This document shows positions 26,370 through 35,331 of a DNA stretch of 64,000 nucleotides, piece by piece. Every line of letters begins with the position of its first letter. Position 1 is the first letter of the stretch. Where the stretch lies: assembly GCF_018502625.1 (NCBI RefSeq), contig NZ_CP075566.1, positions 5,645,001 to 5,709,000 on the forward strand, in the 5' to 3' direction. A program made the position numbers and the translations under genes. The stretch is from Pseudomonas hormoni. GTDB taxonomy: Bacteria > Pseudomonadota > Gammaproteobacteria > Pseudomonadales > Pseudomonadaceae. The notes under the pieces were generated by a model. The model saw only the letters and a list, made by a program, of their open reading frames with translations. It was not told the DNA's origin and did not search any database.

Positions 26370-28280
26370 TCAAATATCGTCCTTCAGTTTGAGCAATGGC
26401 TCCTGAAAGCGCAGCAGCCGCCCGGCATTACCCAGTACCAGTAAAGTACTCAGGTTATGCAGCAACGCCGCAATCATCGCCCCGGCCGCGCCAAGCCAGC
26501 CGAATGCGGCGAAGGCCACAATTGCCAACGTCCAGCCCAGACCGATGATCACGTTGACCTGCAACGTGTTCCGGCACTGGCGACTCAAACGCACGCAGGT
26601 GCCGAGCCGACGCAGATCACTGCCGATCAGCACGATGTCGGCGGAAGCCAAGGCAATGTCAGCCCCGCCCGCCCCCATGGCAACGCCGACCACGCCCGCC
26701 TTGAGCGCCAGCGAATCATTGATGCCGTCACCGACGACCATCGGCCGGAAGCCGCTGTCGATCTCCTTGAGCACGCGTTTGAGTTTGTCCTCGGGCAAAG
26801 CCTGGGCCTCGACATCGACGATCCCGACGTCCCCAGCCAAGGTATTTGCGACACTCTGGCGATCACCGGTGAGCAATAGCTGCCGGCCCAGCCCGAGTTC
26901 ACGCAACTCGTTCAAGGCAAACCGCGCTTCGGGTTTGACGCTGTCCGCCAGCAACAGCCAAGCGAGAAATTCACCATCAAGCGCGAGCCCGGCAATCGGG
27001 CCATCGTGTTCGGGAACGGCTGACGTGGGAATGCCCAGTTGTGCAAACAATTCTGGCCGACCGAGTGCCGCTTCGCCCTGCTCCGTCATCGCCACCACGC
27101 CCAGACCCTGCCGTTCGTGAATGTTCGAGAGCAGCATAAAATGTTCCTGAGTGACCAACCCGGCGAGTGCGCGACTGACCGGGTGACTGCTGGCGGAACC
27201 GAGGCTGGCGGCGAGTTTCAATACGTGACCGCGATCTTCCAGCGGACTGTCGATGGATTGCAGGCGCAAGGTGCCGAAGGTCAGCGTCCCGGTCTTGTCG
27301 ACCACCAGCGAGGTCAGGTCTGCCAGCTCTTCGAGAAACGCCGAACTGCGAATCAGAATCCCGTGGCGAGCAGCAACCGCAACCCCGGCAATCGCCGTGG
27401 CCGGTGCCGACAACACCAGCGCACACGGACAGGCTGCCACCAACACCGCGAGCATCGCCTGCGCATCGTTGGTGATGAACCAGGTGACGGCGGCCAGCAG
27501 CAACACCAACACCATGTAGCTGCCAGCGTAGCGTTCCAGCAATCGGGTAATCGGCGGTTTTGAACGCTCGGCGCTTTGCATCAGCGCAATGACTTTGCCG
27601 AGGGTCGACTCGCTGCCCGTACGCGTCACTTCGATACGCAGCAGGCCGTCGAGGTTGATCGCCCCGCCGAACACGGACATCCCGACACCCGCCTCCACCG
27701 GCACCGACTCGCCGGTGATCGAAGCCGTGTCGAGACTCGCCTGACCGGAGAGCACGCGGCCATCGGCCGGCACTCGGTCGCCAGCGCGAACTTCCACCCG
27801 GTCACCGGCCTTGAGCGTACCGTTGTCGACTTCGACGATGGAGCCGTCTGCCTGAATCTTGCGCGCATGGCTGCGCGTCAGTTTGCCCAGCGCGTGAATC
27901 GCTTCCTGGGAACCGATCACGCTGCGCTCTTCCAGCACGTGGCCGAAGATCATGATGATCGGCAGCAACGCAGCGGTCAGCAGATCGCCGGTCGCCCAGG
28001 CACCGAGCATGGCCAGGGCGATCAATTGATCGGTGATCCCGTGCAAGCTCGGATAACGCAAGCTGTACCAGGCCGAACGCATCACCGGCACAGCCACCAG
28101 CAATGAGGCAAAACCCAACAGCAATTGACTGACACCGGTTTGCTCCGGCGACCACCAGCGCCAGATCAAACCCAGCGCCAACAAACCCAATGCAAGCATG
28201 GCCAGGGTCAGCTGGCGGGCGGCGCTGCGTTGTTCGGCCGAGGACAACAGGCTCGGCGCGGCGGCGTTTTGCGCAGTCAT
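26370..28280 (-). CDS. hmtA: P1B-type heavy-metal ATPase, HmtA-like
   Basis: A 636-residue metal-translocating P-type ATPase without an N-terminal HMA domain. Motifs: SITGESVP, ACPCALVLSAPA in the transport helix, DKTGTLT phosphorylation site, the SSHPVSRAL HP motif, MVVGDGINDS and the C-terminal pair of helices with HNLSTLLVLGNAGRLL. P. aeruginosa HmtA (PA2435) is an unusual importer of zinc and copper and lies in a zinc-starvation-induced operon with HflK/HflC-like proteins, the same arrangement as here. Its start overlaps the preceding SPFH gene by 4 bp. Import rather than export is inferred from context. Confidence 0.85.
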   Translation of the reverse strand: MTAQNAAAPSLLSSAEQRSAARQLTLAMLALGLLALGLIWRWWSPEQTGVSQLLLGFASLLVAVPVMRSAWYSLRYPSLHGITDQLIALAMLGAWATGDLLTAALLPIIMIFGHVLEERSVIGSQEAIHALGKLTRSHARKIQADGSIVEVDNGTLKAGDRVEVRAGDRVPADGRVLSGQASLDTASITGESVPVEAGVGMSVFGGAINLDGLLRIEVTRTGSESTLGKVIALMQSAERSKPPITRLLERYAGSYMVLVLLLAAVTWFITNDAQAMLAVLVAACPCALVLSAPATAIAGVAVAARHGILIRSSAFLEELADLTSLVVDKTGTLTFGTLRLQSIDSPLEDRGHVLKLAASLGSASSHPVSRALAGLVTQEHFMLLSNIHERQGLGVVAMTEQGEAALGRPELFAQLGIPTSAVPEHDGPIAGLALDGEFLAWLLLADSVKPEARFALNELRELGLGRQLLLTGDRQSVANTLAGDVGIVDVEAQALPEDKLKRVLKEIDSGFRPMVVGDGINDSLALKAGVVGVAMGAGGADIALASADIVLIGSDLRRLGTCVRLSRQCRNTLQVNVIIGLGWTLAIVAFAAFGWLGAAGAMIAALLHNLSTLLVLGNAGRLLRFQEPLLKLKDDI

Positions 28281-29335
28281 TGTGCAGCTCCCTGAATGAT
28301 CAGGCGGGAATCGTCTTTCGGATTGACCGTGGTCACCGAGCCGGCCTGACCGAGAATTTTCGGCATGCGCTCGCGGTAGAGGCGCAGCAGCATTTGCGGG
28401 TCGGTGCCCTGTTGTTGCGCCTTGGCCAGACTCAACACGGTGGCCGTGTCGGCGGACGCTTTAGCCAGTCGTTCACTCGCTTGAGCGTGGGCGACCTGCA
28501 ACGTACGGTCGGCTTGTTCGTTGGCGGTTTGCGTGAGCTTCTCGGCTTCGGTGCGTGCGTTTGCCACCGCCTTATCCGCTTGCTGACTCGCCGTCAGAAC
28601 CGCGTTGAAGGCGTTGACCGCCGGCCCCGGCAGACTCGATTGCACATCGACTCGCGCCACTTCGATCCCCAGGCCCTGCCCGGTCGCCGCAAGATCAGCG
28701 AGTCGCTGATTGATGCCTTGCACCAGATCTCCACGCAGGCGCTCACGTCTTTCGGCGGCCTGGCTACCCGCGCCAATCAGTTCCGGTCGCGCCACCAGGA
28801 TGGTGTCCAGATCCCGGGCGGCCGTCAGCGCCACGGCACTGCGAGTCACAAGGCGATCCAGTGCCGGCAGGACATGTTCGCCTTGAAGCACGAACGCATA
28901 GGGTTCGGTGACTTTGTAAAAGACTCGCACATCCAGTTGCACCACACCGGCGTCACCGGTCAGCAAATAACCGGACCCCGCGAGCGCATCACTGAGCGGC
29001 GTGGCGAATGTGGCGACTCGGTCGGCCTGTAACGCGGCATCACTGCGCAGCAGATTTTCCACCCGCCGCTCGATCACCCGATCGGCCGCCGGCAACAAAA
29101 TGACCTGCTCGAACGGTCGCGGCCATGCCAAAAGCAGACCGGCATTCTGGATGCGATCCAGCGCCCCAAAGTGCAACACCACCGCGCGATTCTGCGGGTC
29201 GATTTGCCGAACATTGGAAAACGCCCAGGCCAACGCGGCCAGCACCGTCACCGCGTACAGTGCGAGAAAAGCCAATCGCCCGGCCTGAATCCAGGGGCTG
29301 CTCAACTCATTTGTTCCACGTGGAACCAAACTCAT
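28277..29335 (-). CDS. SPFH/Band 7 protein, HflC-like
   Basis: 352 residues: one N-terminal membrane helix (about 18-40), an SPFH domain (IDPQNRAVVLHFGALDRIQNAGLLLAWPRPFEQV...) and a long Ala/Gln-rich coiled coil (about 245-310). SPFH proteins form large cage-like membrane assemblies; classical HflKC regulates FtsH. FtsH is not encoded here, and the coupling by 4-bp overlaps to two other SPFH genes and the P-type ATPase suggests a separate metal-related complex. The first codons contain a parS site, which dictates residues VPRGT. Confidence 0.85.
   Translation of the reverse strand: MSLVPRGTNELSSPWIQAGRLAFLALYAVTVLAALAWAFSNVRQIDPQNRAVVLHFGALDRIQNAGLLLAWPRPFEQVILLPAADRVIERRVENLLRSDAALQADRVATFATPLSDALAGSGYLLTGDAGVVQLDVRVFYKVTEPYAFVLQGEHVLPALDRLVTRSAVALTAARDLDTILVARPELIGAGSQAAERRERLRGDLVQGINQRLADLAATGQGLGIEVARVDVQSSLPGPAVNAFNAVLTASQQADKAVANARTEAEKLTQTANEQADRTLQVAHAQASERLAKASADTATVLSLAKAQQQGTDPQMLLRLYRERMPKILGQAGSVTTVNPKDDSRLIIQGAAQ
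29312..29327. other. parS partition site (start of the HflC-like gene)
   Basis: TGTTCCACGTGGAACC is a full match to the Pseudomonas parS sequence bound by ParB. It lies in codons 3-8 of the minus-strand gene, about 26 kb from parAB. Confidence 0.9.
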
Positions 29336-30393
29336 GGCTGCGACCCGGACTTGGTATCGAGGGTCGGCGGACCGTCAACCAGTACTCGAAATGGCGCAGC
29401 GTCGGTGCGCAGAATCAGTTTAGTGCCAGGCGTAACGATGGTGCCCAAGGTGTCGAGGGAGCGCAGCAAGTTATACAGCTGCGGTGATCCGGCGTAGGCG
29501 CGTCCGTAAATCTGCGCGGCTTCGACGCGGGACTGGGCTTCAATGTCGGCAGATTTAACAGTGGCATCGGCCTGAACGATTCGCGCATCACGTTCGGCGG
29601 CAGAACGGATTTGCGCCGCTTCGCGTTTACCGATGGCCGTGCGTTCAGTGGCGATTGTTTCACGCTCGGCACGCATGCGATCGACCGTGGCGGACAGGGT
29701 TACCGACGGCAAGGTCAAACGCTCGATGCCGACTTGCAGCACGCGAACGCCATACGTGGTGAGCAACTGCTGATCGATTTGCTGGCGCAGTTGCGCTTCG
29801 AAATCGGCAATGTGCACCTGGTTGGCATCGGTGTTCACTAGATTGGCCAGATCGAAACTGCTGGCCGTGGTCTCCAGCGCCGAGCCGACAAAGGTGCGAA
29901 TCTGCCGCGCCGCTTCGTCGGGCTGATTCTGCACCGCGCGCATGAAGCGCTGCACATTGTCCGGATCACCTTGAACCTGCCACGCCACGTAAGCCTGAAC
30001 GATGATACGCAAACCGTCGCGCGTGCCCACATCCTGCAAACCGCTGGACGTGGTGCGCAGACGCAAGTCGACAGGAATCGCCGCTTCAAACGGTGCGGGC
30101 CAACGCCAGCCCAGGCCCGGCTCCAGCAACACACGCGACGGATTGCCGAAGCGCGTGATAACCGTGGCTTCGCCGGAACGCACTTGCACCAGGCTCGCCG
30201 CCGCGATGGCAAACGCCACCAACAACGCTGCCCAACCCATACGCCGCCAAGGGAAGGGACCGGCTACTTGTGGATCGCCGTGGTGATGATGGTGATGCCC
30301 GTGGTGATGCCCGCCATGGTCGTGATCGTGCCCGGCGTGGTCGTGATCGTGCCCGGCGTGGTCAGCATGATCGTGAGTGTGCGACTGGCTCAT
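29332..30393 (-). CDS. SPFH/HflK-like protein with histidine-rich N-terminal tail
   Basis: 353 residues. Residues 5-38 contain 19 histidines interspersed with Asp and Gly, then one membrane helix (about 50-70), an SPFH domain (TVITRFGNPSRVLLEPGLGWRWPAPFE) and a C-terminal coiled coil (about 235-300). The tail precedes the membrane helix, so it is probably cytoplasmic, and it should bind several zinc or copper ions. Gene overlaps of 4 bp on both sides tie it to the hmtA operon. Role as a metal store, sensor or docking site for the ATPase is inference. Confidence 0.86.
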   Translation of the reverse strand: MSQSHTHDHADHAGHDHDHAGHDHDHGGHHHGHHHHHHGDPQVAGPFPWRRMGWAALLVAFAIAAASLVQVRSGEATVITRFGNPSRVLLEPGLGWRWPAPFEAAIPVDLRLRTTSSGLQDVGTRDGLRIIVQAYVAWQVQGDPDNVQRFMRAVQNQPDEAARQIRTFVGSALETTASSFDLANLVNTDANQVHIADFEAQLRQQIDQQLLTTYGVRVLQVGIERLTLPSVTLSATVDRMRAERETIATERTAIGKREAAQIRSAAERDARIVQADATVKSADIEAQSRVEAAQIYGRAYAGSPQLYNLLRSLDTLGTIVTPGTKLILRTDAAPFRVLVDGPPTLDTKSGSQP

Positions 30394-32348
30394 TTGGCAG
30401 CTCCTGGCTGAGCGGTTTGACGCGCCGGCGCGGGGTCAGCCGGCAGCGTGAACGTACGGAGGTCGATGGTCGGCGCGTTGTTGCTGCCGCCCAAACGATG
30501 ATCGAGAACCAGCAACCTTGTGTTAGCCAGTCCTTGGGAAAGTTGGCTGAAATACTGCTCCAGCACGAAAGCCTGGCCGGCGCTGGCATAGGCTTTTTGC
30601 TCGGCGCTGAATTTCAGATCCGCTGCTTGCGCCGCTGCATTGATTTCACGCGCGTTGGCCGTCGCCTGGTCGCGAGCGATGCTGGCCTGCATTTGCGCTT
30701 GATTGGTCGCCTCTGCCGCCGCGCCGCGTTCGCGTGAGATCAATGCCTGCGCACCAATCTGTGCCGCTTGCACGCCGTGATAAGCGTTGGCTGCGCCGGC
30801 CGGAGGATGAATCGCCTCGACCACGGTCGCGAGAATTTCCACGCCGCTGCCGAGTGTTTGCAGGTCCGCCTGCACCGCGCGGCCTATCTCATCGGCGAGC
30901 CCTACCCTGTCTTCGCCGAGCAAACCGTCGAGGGTTCGCGAGGCGAAATCGTGAACCAGAATCCGGCTGGCGGTGCTGCGGATCAGCGTCGGTACATCGG
31001 CATTGTTGTAGGTCGCGGCCATCGCCGCTTGATCCGTCAGGCCGATGCGGTAAACGAACCTCACGTCCATGTTGACGATCTGGAAGCTCTGCCTGTCGGC
31101 ACGGCTGCTGGCGATGACCTGGGATTTGTCATTCACATGGCTGGCGTCCCACAAGCGATTGGCAACTGCCGGCGCTGGACCTTCAGCGGGCGCCGCCGCA
31201 ATGGGCGCCGCTGCTTCGCCGACACTCGTGGCCAACTCATGGACCACGCCGTTCTCGACACGCAACACTCGACCCAGCGGCCACGGCAAACCTGCGTGTA
31301 AACCGGGACCGAACACCTCAACCGGTTTGCCGAAGCGCTCGTAGATGCCCCGCCCCTGCAGAGGTATTTCGTGAATACCGGTCAGTGACCAGCCAACAAT
31401 AGCGACCACCGCCAGCACCGGCACAAACGCGCGACGCATGTAGGTGAACGCCCAGATTTGCCGCAGATCGATGCCGAAGCGGTTATGCAGTTCATGCTGC
31501 AACGCCAACAGGGGCTGGGGTGGCCAGCGCAGCATGTCGGCGACGAAGCTTCGGGCGAGCAATGCAGGTTCCAGTTGTTCGCGCCGGGGACTGAACAATG
31601 ACAGCACTGCACGCAGCAGCAGTTCGACCGCGACGAGACCCGGCAGCAGCCCGATCAGCACAGCCAGTCGCACCGGCCAGACCGACACCTCGCTGCCGAA
31701 CAGCAGACACAACGCGCTCAACACAAGGCTGATGATTGCCACGCGAGTCAGCTGCGCCAACTGCCCAGCTTCAGGCCACTGGGCCACGTTTTCCTGGGCA
31801 AGCTGCCGCTCCACCACCAGCAAACCGAAAGCCAGCAGCAACGACAATGCAGCACCGACATTGGCCGAAAAACCTGGCGCGGCAGGTGGCAGCGCCAGGT
31901 TCCAGACCTGGTTGATGCTGAACAGCGCCAACAACGCCCAGCCACCGAGCCACAGCGTCGGTGCGCCGATCTGCGCCAGCATCCGCGTCGATCGTTGGCC
32001 GATCCGCTCCAGCAGTTGTTCATACCAGCCAACCGCAGCGTCAGCGACTTCGATCTCCACTGGCGGCGCTGGGGGATTCATCGCCCGTGCGCGCCATTGC
32101 GTCACCCACCACGCCGATTGCAGCCCGGCGATCAGCACCAGCAGACCGGCGCTCTGATTGACCAGCAACGCCGGCCAAAACGATTGCGACGCAAACAGCC
32201 CGGCAAAAAACGCCAGCACCAGCCCTGTCGCCGCGAGCGCGCCGAGGCCGATTGCCAACTGTCGCAATCGTCGCCCTTGAAAGACTGCCTGCTGAAAACG
32301 CGGCAGCCCGGCTACCGCGGCTCCCTCAACTTCGAGATCGACTTGCAT
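30390..32348 (-). CDS. Large polytopic SPFH/HflK-like protein
   Basis: 652 residues, roughly twice the size of a normal SPFH protein. The first 310 residues hold about six to eight membrane helices; a further helix (about 308-325) leads into the SPFH domain (IPLQGRGIYERFGKPVEVFGPGLHAGLPWPLGRV) and an Ala/Gln-rich coiled coil (about 545-600). First gene of a four-gene operon with hmtA last. The N-terminal membrane module is unlike HflK of E. coli; I do not recognise it. A Zur-like box lies 35 bp upstream. Confidence 0.83.
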   Translation of the reverse strand: MQVDLEVEGAAVAGLPRFQQAVFQGRRLRQLAIGLGALAATGLVLAFFAGLFASQSFWPALLVNQSAGLLVLIAGLQSAWWVTQWRARAMNPPAPPVEIEVADAAVGWYEQLLERIGQRSTRMLAQIGAPTLWLGGWALLALFSINQVWNLALPPAAPGFSANVGAALSLLLAFGLLVVERQLAQENVAQWPEAGQLAQLTRVAIISLVLSALCLLFGSEVSVWPVRLAVLIGLLPGLVAVELLLRAVLSLFSPRREQLEPALLARSFVADMLRWPPQPLLALQHELHNRFGIDLRQIWAFTYMRRAFVPVLAVVAIVGWSLTGIHEIPLQGRGIYERFGKPVEVFGPGLHAGLPWPLGRVLRVENGVVHELATSVGEAAAPIAAAPAEGPAPAVANRLWDASHVNDKSQVIASSRADRQSFQIVNMDVRFVYRIGLTDQAAMAATYNNADVPTLIRSTASRILVHDFASRTLDGLLGEDRVGLADEIGRAVQADLQTLGSGVEILATVVEAIHPPAGAANAYHGVQAAQIGAQALISRERGAAAEATNQAQMQASIARDQATANAREINAAAQAADLKFSAEQKAYASAGQAFVLEQYFSQLSQGLANTRLLVLDHRLGGSNNAPTIDLRTFTLPADPAPARQTAQPGAAK

Positions 32349-32382
32349 ACCACCCCAGTGTTGTTCTTTGCTCAGGTCGCAA

Positions 32383-32401
32383 TTCGTTACGATATAACGA
32401 A
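32383..32401. promoter_or_regulatory. Zur-box-like operator before the SPFH-hmtA operon
   Basis: TTCGTTACGATATAACGAA is a 19-bp inverted repeat with 7 of 9 arm positions paired. On the minus strand the core GTTATATCGTAAC matches the Zur core GTTATAnTATAAC except for two bases. It lies 35 bp before the first SPFH start, a position expected for repression. Confidence 0.68.
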
Positions 32402-32565
32402 AGTCGTGAAATTTTTGTACTCAATTGCTCTATCTAAAGATGCTTAACCTGTCGCTTGGCTGAAGCCTTGACCGAAAGACCGAGGAGCGCACATATTACG
32501 CTCGTAATTTTCTCCACGGACTACGTTTATCCAGCCCGATTCCCATTCAATCCAGGAGCAAATCC

Positions 32566-33966
32566 ATGAGCAGCTATGACGTCGTGATTCTGGGCGGAGG
32601 CCCCGGTGGTTACAACGCGGCGATCCGCGCTGGCCAGTTAGGCCTGAAAGCCGCTTGCGTCGAAGGCCGCGCCACCCTCGGCGGCACCTGTCTGAACGTC
32701 GGATGCATGCCGTCCAAGGCGCTGCTGCATGCTTCCGAACTGTACGACGCAGCCATGGGCGCGGAATTCGCCAACCTGGGGATCGAGGTCAAACCCACGC
32801 TCAACCTCGCGCAAATGATGAAGCAGAAGGATGAAAGCGTGACCGGGCTGACCAAAGGCATCGAGTTTTTGTTTCGAAAAAACAAGGTCGACTGGATCAA
32901 GGGTTGGGGGCACATCGACGGCCCGGGCAAAGTCACGGTAACGGATAGCGAGGGTGGCAAAACCGAGCTGAGCGCCAAGGACATCATCATTGCCACGGGT
33001 TCGGAGCCCACTCCCCTGCCCGGCGTAGAAATCGACAACCAACGCATCCTCGATTCCACAGGTGCGCTGTCTTTATCCGAAGTGCCCAAGCATCTGGTGG
33101 TGATTGGCGCCGGGGTCATTGGCCTGGAACTGGGTTCAGTTTGGCGACGTCTGGGTGCACAGGTGACGGTCGTCGAATTTCTCGACAGGATCTGCCCCGG
33201 TGTGGACGCTGAAGCAGGCAAAACCCTTCAACGTTCATTGAGCAAGCAAGGCATCAGTTTCAAGTTGAGTTCGAAAGTCACCAGCGCCACTACCTCGGCA
33301 AATGGCGTGCAACTCAGCGTTGAACCGGCCGCCGGCGGTACCGCCGAGTTACTGGAAGCCGATTACGTGCTGGTGGCCATCGGGCGCCGGCCTTACACCC
33401 AGGGTTTGGGCCTGGAGAACGTCGGCCTCAGCACGGACAAGAGCGGCATGCTTGCCAACAGGGGCCATCGCACTGAAGCGGCCGGCGTGTGGGTCATTGG
33501 TGATGTCACGTCCGGGCCGATGCTCGCGCACAAGGCTGAAGATGAAGCCATGGCCTGCGTCGAGCAGATCGTCGGCAAGGCCGGCGAGGTCAATTACGAC
33601 CTGATTCCCAACGTCATTTACACCCGACCGGAACTCGCCAGCGTCGGCAAGACCGAAGAGCAACTCAAGGCTGAAGGCCGCGCGTACAAGGTCGGCAAAT
33701 TCCCGTTCACCGCCAACAGCCGGGCGAAGATCAACCATGAGACCGAAGGCTTTGCCAAAGTGCTGGCCGACGAGCGCACCGACGAAATTCTCGGTGTGCA
33801 CCTGGTGGGCCCGAGTGTCAGCGAAATGATTGGCGAATATTGCGTGGCCATGGAGTTCAGCGCCTCTGCGGAAGACATCGCGCTGACGTGTCACCCACAC
33901 CCGACCCGCTCCGAGGCGTTGCGCCAGGCGGCGATGAATGTGGAGGGGATGGCTACGCAGATGTAG
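32566..33966 (+). CDS. lpdA: Dihydrolipoyl dehydrogenase
   Basis: A 466-residue FAD-dependent disulfide oxidoreductase, the E3 component of 2-oxoacid dehydrogenase complexes. FAD site GGGPGGYNAA near the N-terminus, redox pair GGTCLNVGCMPS (about 40-51), NAD site VIGAGVIGLELGSVW (about 180-195) and active-site CHPHPTRSE near the C-terminus. It stands alone without E1/E2 genes, so it is one of several Pseudomonas E3 paralogues (Lpd3-like). AGGAG-like CAGGAGC precedes the ATG. The upstream gap also holds a small palindrome ATTACGCTCGTAAT of unknown role. Confidence 0.93.
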   Translation: MSSYDVVILGGGPGGYNAAIRAGQLGLKAACVEGRATLGGTCLNVGCMPSKALLHASELYDAAMGAEFANLGIEVKPTLNLAQMMKQKDESVTGLTKGIEFLFRKNKVDWIKGWGHIDGPGKVTVTDSEGGKTELSAKDIIIATGSEPTPLPGVEIDNQRILDSTGALSLSEVPKHLVVIGAGVIGLELGSVWRRLGAQVTVVEFLDRICPGVDAEAGKTLQRSLSKQGISFKLSSKVTSATTSANGVQLSVEPAAGGTAELLEADYVLVAIGRRPYTQGLGLENVGLSTDKSGMLANRGHRTEAAGVWVIGDVTSGPMLAHKAEDEAMACVEQIVGKAGEVNYDLIPNVIYTRPELASVGKTEEQLKAEGRAYKVGKFPFTANSRAKINHETEGFAKVLADERTDEILGVHLVGPSVSEMIGEYCVAMEFSASAEDIALTCHPHPTRSEALRQAAMNVEGMATQM

Positions 33967-33997
33967 GGGCTGGAGATGTGCTGGGGCCGGTCGACCG

Positions 33998-34070
33998 CCT
34001 TCGCGAGCAAGCCAACATTGGTTTTGTGTACGCCACAGATCTAATGTGGGAGCGAGCCTGCTCGCGAAGG
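33998..34070. repeat. REPIN, inverted pair
   Basis: CCTTCGCGAGCAAGCC at 33998 is matched by the reverse complement ending CTGCTCGCGAAGG at 34070, with about 35 bp between arms. It lies between converging genes. Confidence 0.85.
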
Positions 34071-34083
34071 GGGGCAACTCGGT

Positions 34084-34557
34084 CTAAAGCGGTAAATGCT
34101 CTAAAGGCAACGCTCCCGGCGTTTTCACCGTGTGAATCGCAAAGTTGCTGCGGATGTCGCTCACGCCCGGCAATTTCAGCAATCGCCCGGTGAGAAAACG
34201 GTCGTACGCACGCAAATCCGGTACCACCACCTGCAGCAAAAAATCCGATTCCCCGGACACCAGAAACGCCGAAACCACCTCGGGCAAAGCCGTCACGGCC
34301 AGACGAAAAGCCTCGGCCTGCTCGTCGTTGTGGCGCTCAACCTTGACCCCGACAAACACCGTCAGCCCAAGCCCGACTTCATCGCGATCCAGATTAGCCT
34401 GATAGCCGCGAATCACCCCCGCCTCTTCAAGCATTCGTACCCGACGCAGACAGGGCGACGCGGACAGACCGATCTCGTCAGCCAGTTGCACGTTGCTCAA
34501 CCGACCATCCCGTTGCAGGGCCGCGAGAATCTTGCGGTCGTAGGCGTCCAGTTTCAT
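34084..34557 (-). CDS. Lrp/AsnC-family transcriptional regulator
   Basis: A 157-residue regulator: N-terminal winged helix-turn-helix (LSNVQLADEIGLSASPCLRRVRMLEEAGVIRGY) and a C-terminal RAM ligand-binding domain. It is divergent from a LysE-type exporter across 132 bp, the common arrangement in which the Lrp-type protein responds to an amino acid and controls its export. The effector is not predictable. Confidence 0.93.
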   Translation of the reverse strand: MKLDAYDRKILAALQRDGRLSNVQLADEIGLSASPCLRRVRMLEEAGVIRGYQANLDRDEVGLGLTVFVGVKVERHNDEQAEAFRLAVTALPEVVSAFLVSGESDFLLQVVVPDLRAYDRFLTGRLLKLPGVSDIRSNFAIHTVKTPGALPLEHLPL

Positions 34558-34689
34558 GTTTGGCAGATCCTGATGGTTTAGTAGTCATTGAATGGCAGGT
34601 TATGCCAACCAAAAACTAATTAGAAGCAAACTACGCAACCACCTGCCCTGACCTTCCGCCCTAGACTGGCCCTACCGAATCGACAACGA

Positions 34690-35331
34690 ATGGGGTGCAT
34701 CGTGGCAGGACTCTGGCTGTTTTTCATGGCATTGGCGGTGGTTTACCTGTTGCCAGGCCCGGACATGATTCTGCTGCTACAGACCGGCGCACGCCAAGGC
34801 AAAGGCGCGGCGCTGGCGACGGCCGTGGGTTTGGGCATCGCACGGGGTTGCCACGTGTTACTGGCGGCGTTGGGGCTGGCGGCGCTGTTCAAGGCTGCGC
34901 CCTGGACCTTCGATGTGGTGCGCCTGGCGGGAGCCGCCTACCTGTTGTGGATCGGCATTCAGTGCCTGCGAACCACGATGCTGCCGAACCTGAACGATGC
35001 AGAGGCAACCTGTGGAAAACCACGTTGGCGCGAAGCGATCCAGCGCGGATTGCTGACCAACCTGCTTAACCCCAAGGCGCTGTTGTTCTGCTCGGTGTTG
35101 TTGCCGCAGTTCATCGATCCGCACGCAGGGCCGGTGCTCGCTCAATTCACGACCCTGGGTGTGGTGCTGGTCGGTGTCGGTTTGGTGTTCGACAGCGCCT
35201 ACGCATTGGCCGGCGCCGCGCTTGGCCGCTGGCTGCAACGCAGTCCCTCGGCCCAGCGCTTCCAGCAATGGTTATTTGGCAGCTTGCTGATTGGCTTCGC
35301 GGTGCGACTGACCTTTGTTCAACAGGCCTGA
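34690..35331 (+). CDS. LysE/RhtB-family amino-acid exporter
   Basis: A 213-residue inner-membrane protein with about six helices and the family signatures LPGPDMILLLQTGARQGKGAAL and RGLLTNLLNPKALLFCSVLLPQF. Likely exports an amino acid or homoserine lactone-like compound under the divergent Lrp regulator. The start is uncertain: ATG at 34690, or GTG at 34702 (MAGLWLFF). The stop abuts that of the next minus-strand gene. Confidence 0.9.
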   Translation: MGCIVAGLWLFFMALAVVYLLPGPDMILLLQTGARQGKGAALATAVGLGIARGCHVLLAALGLAALFKAAPWTFDVVRLAGAAYLLWIGIQCLRTTMLPNLNDAEATCGKPRWREAIQRGLLTNLLNPKALLFCSVLLPQFIDPHAGPVLAQFTTLGVVLVGVGLVFDSAYALAGAALGRWLQRSPSAQRFQQWLFGSLLIGFAVRLTFVQQA

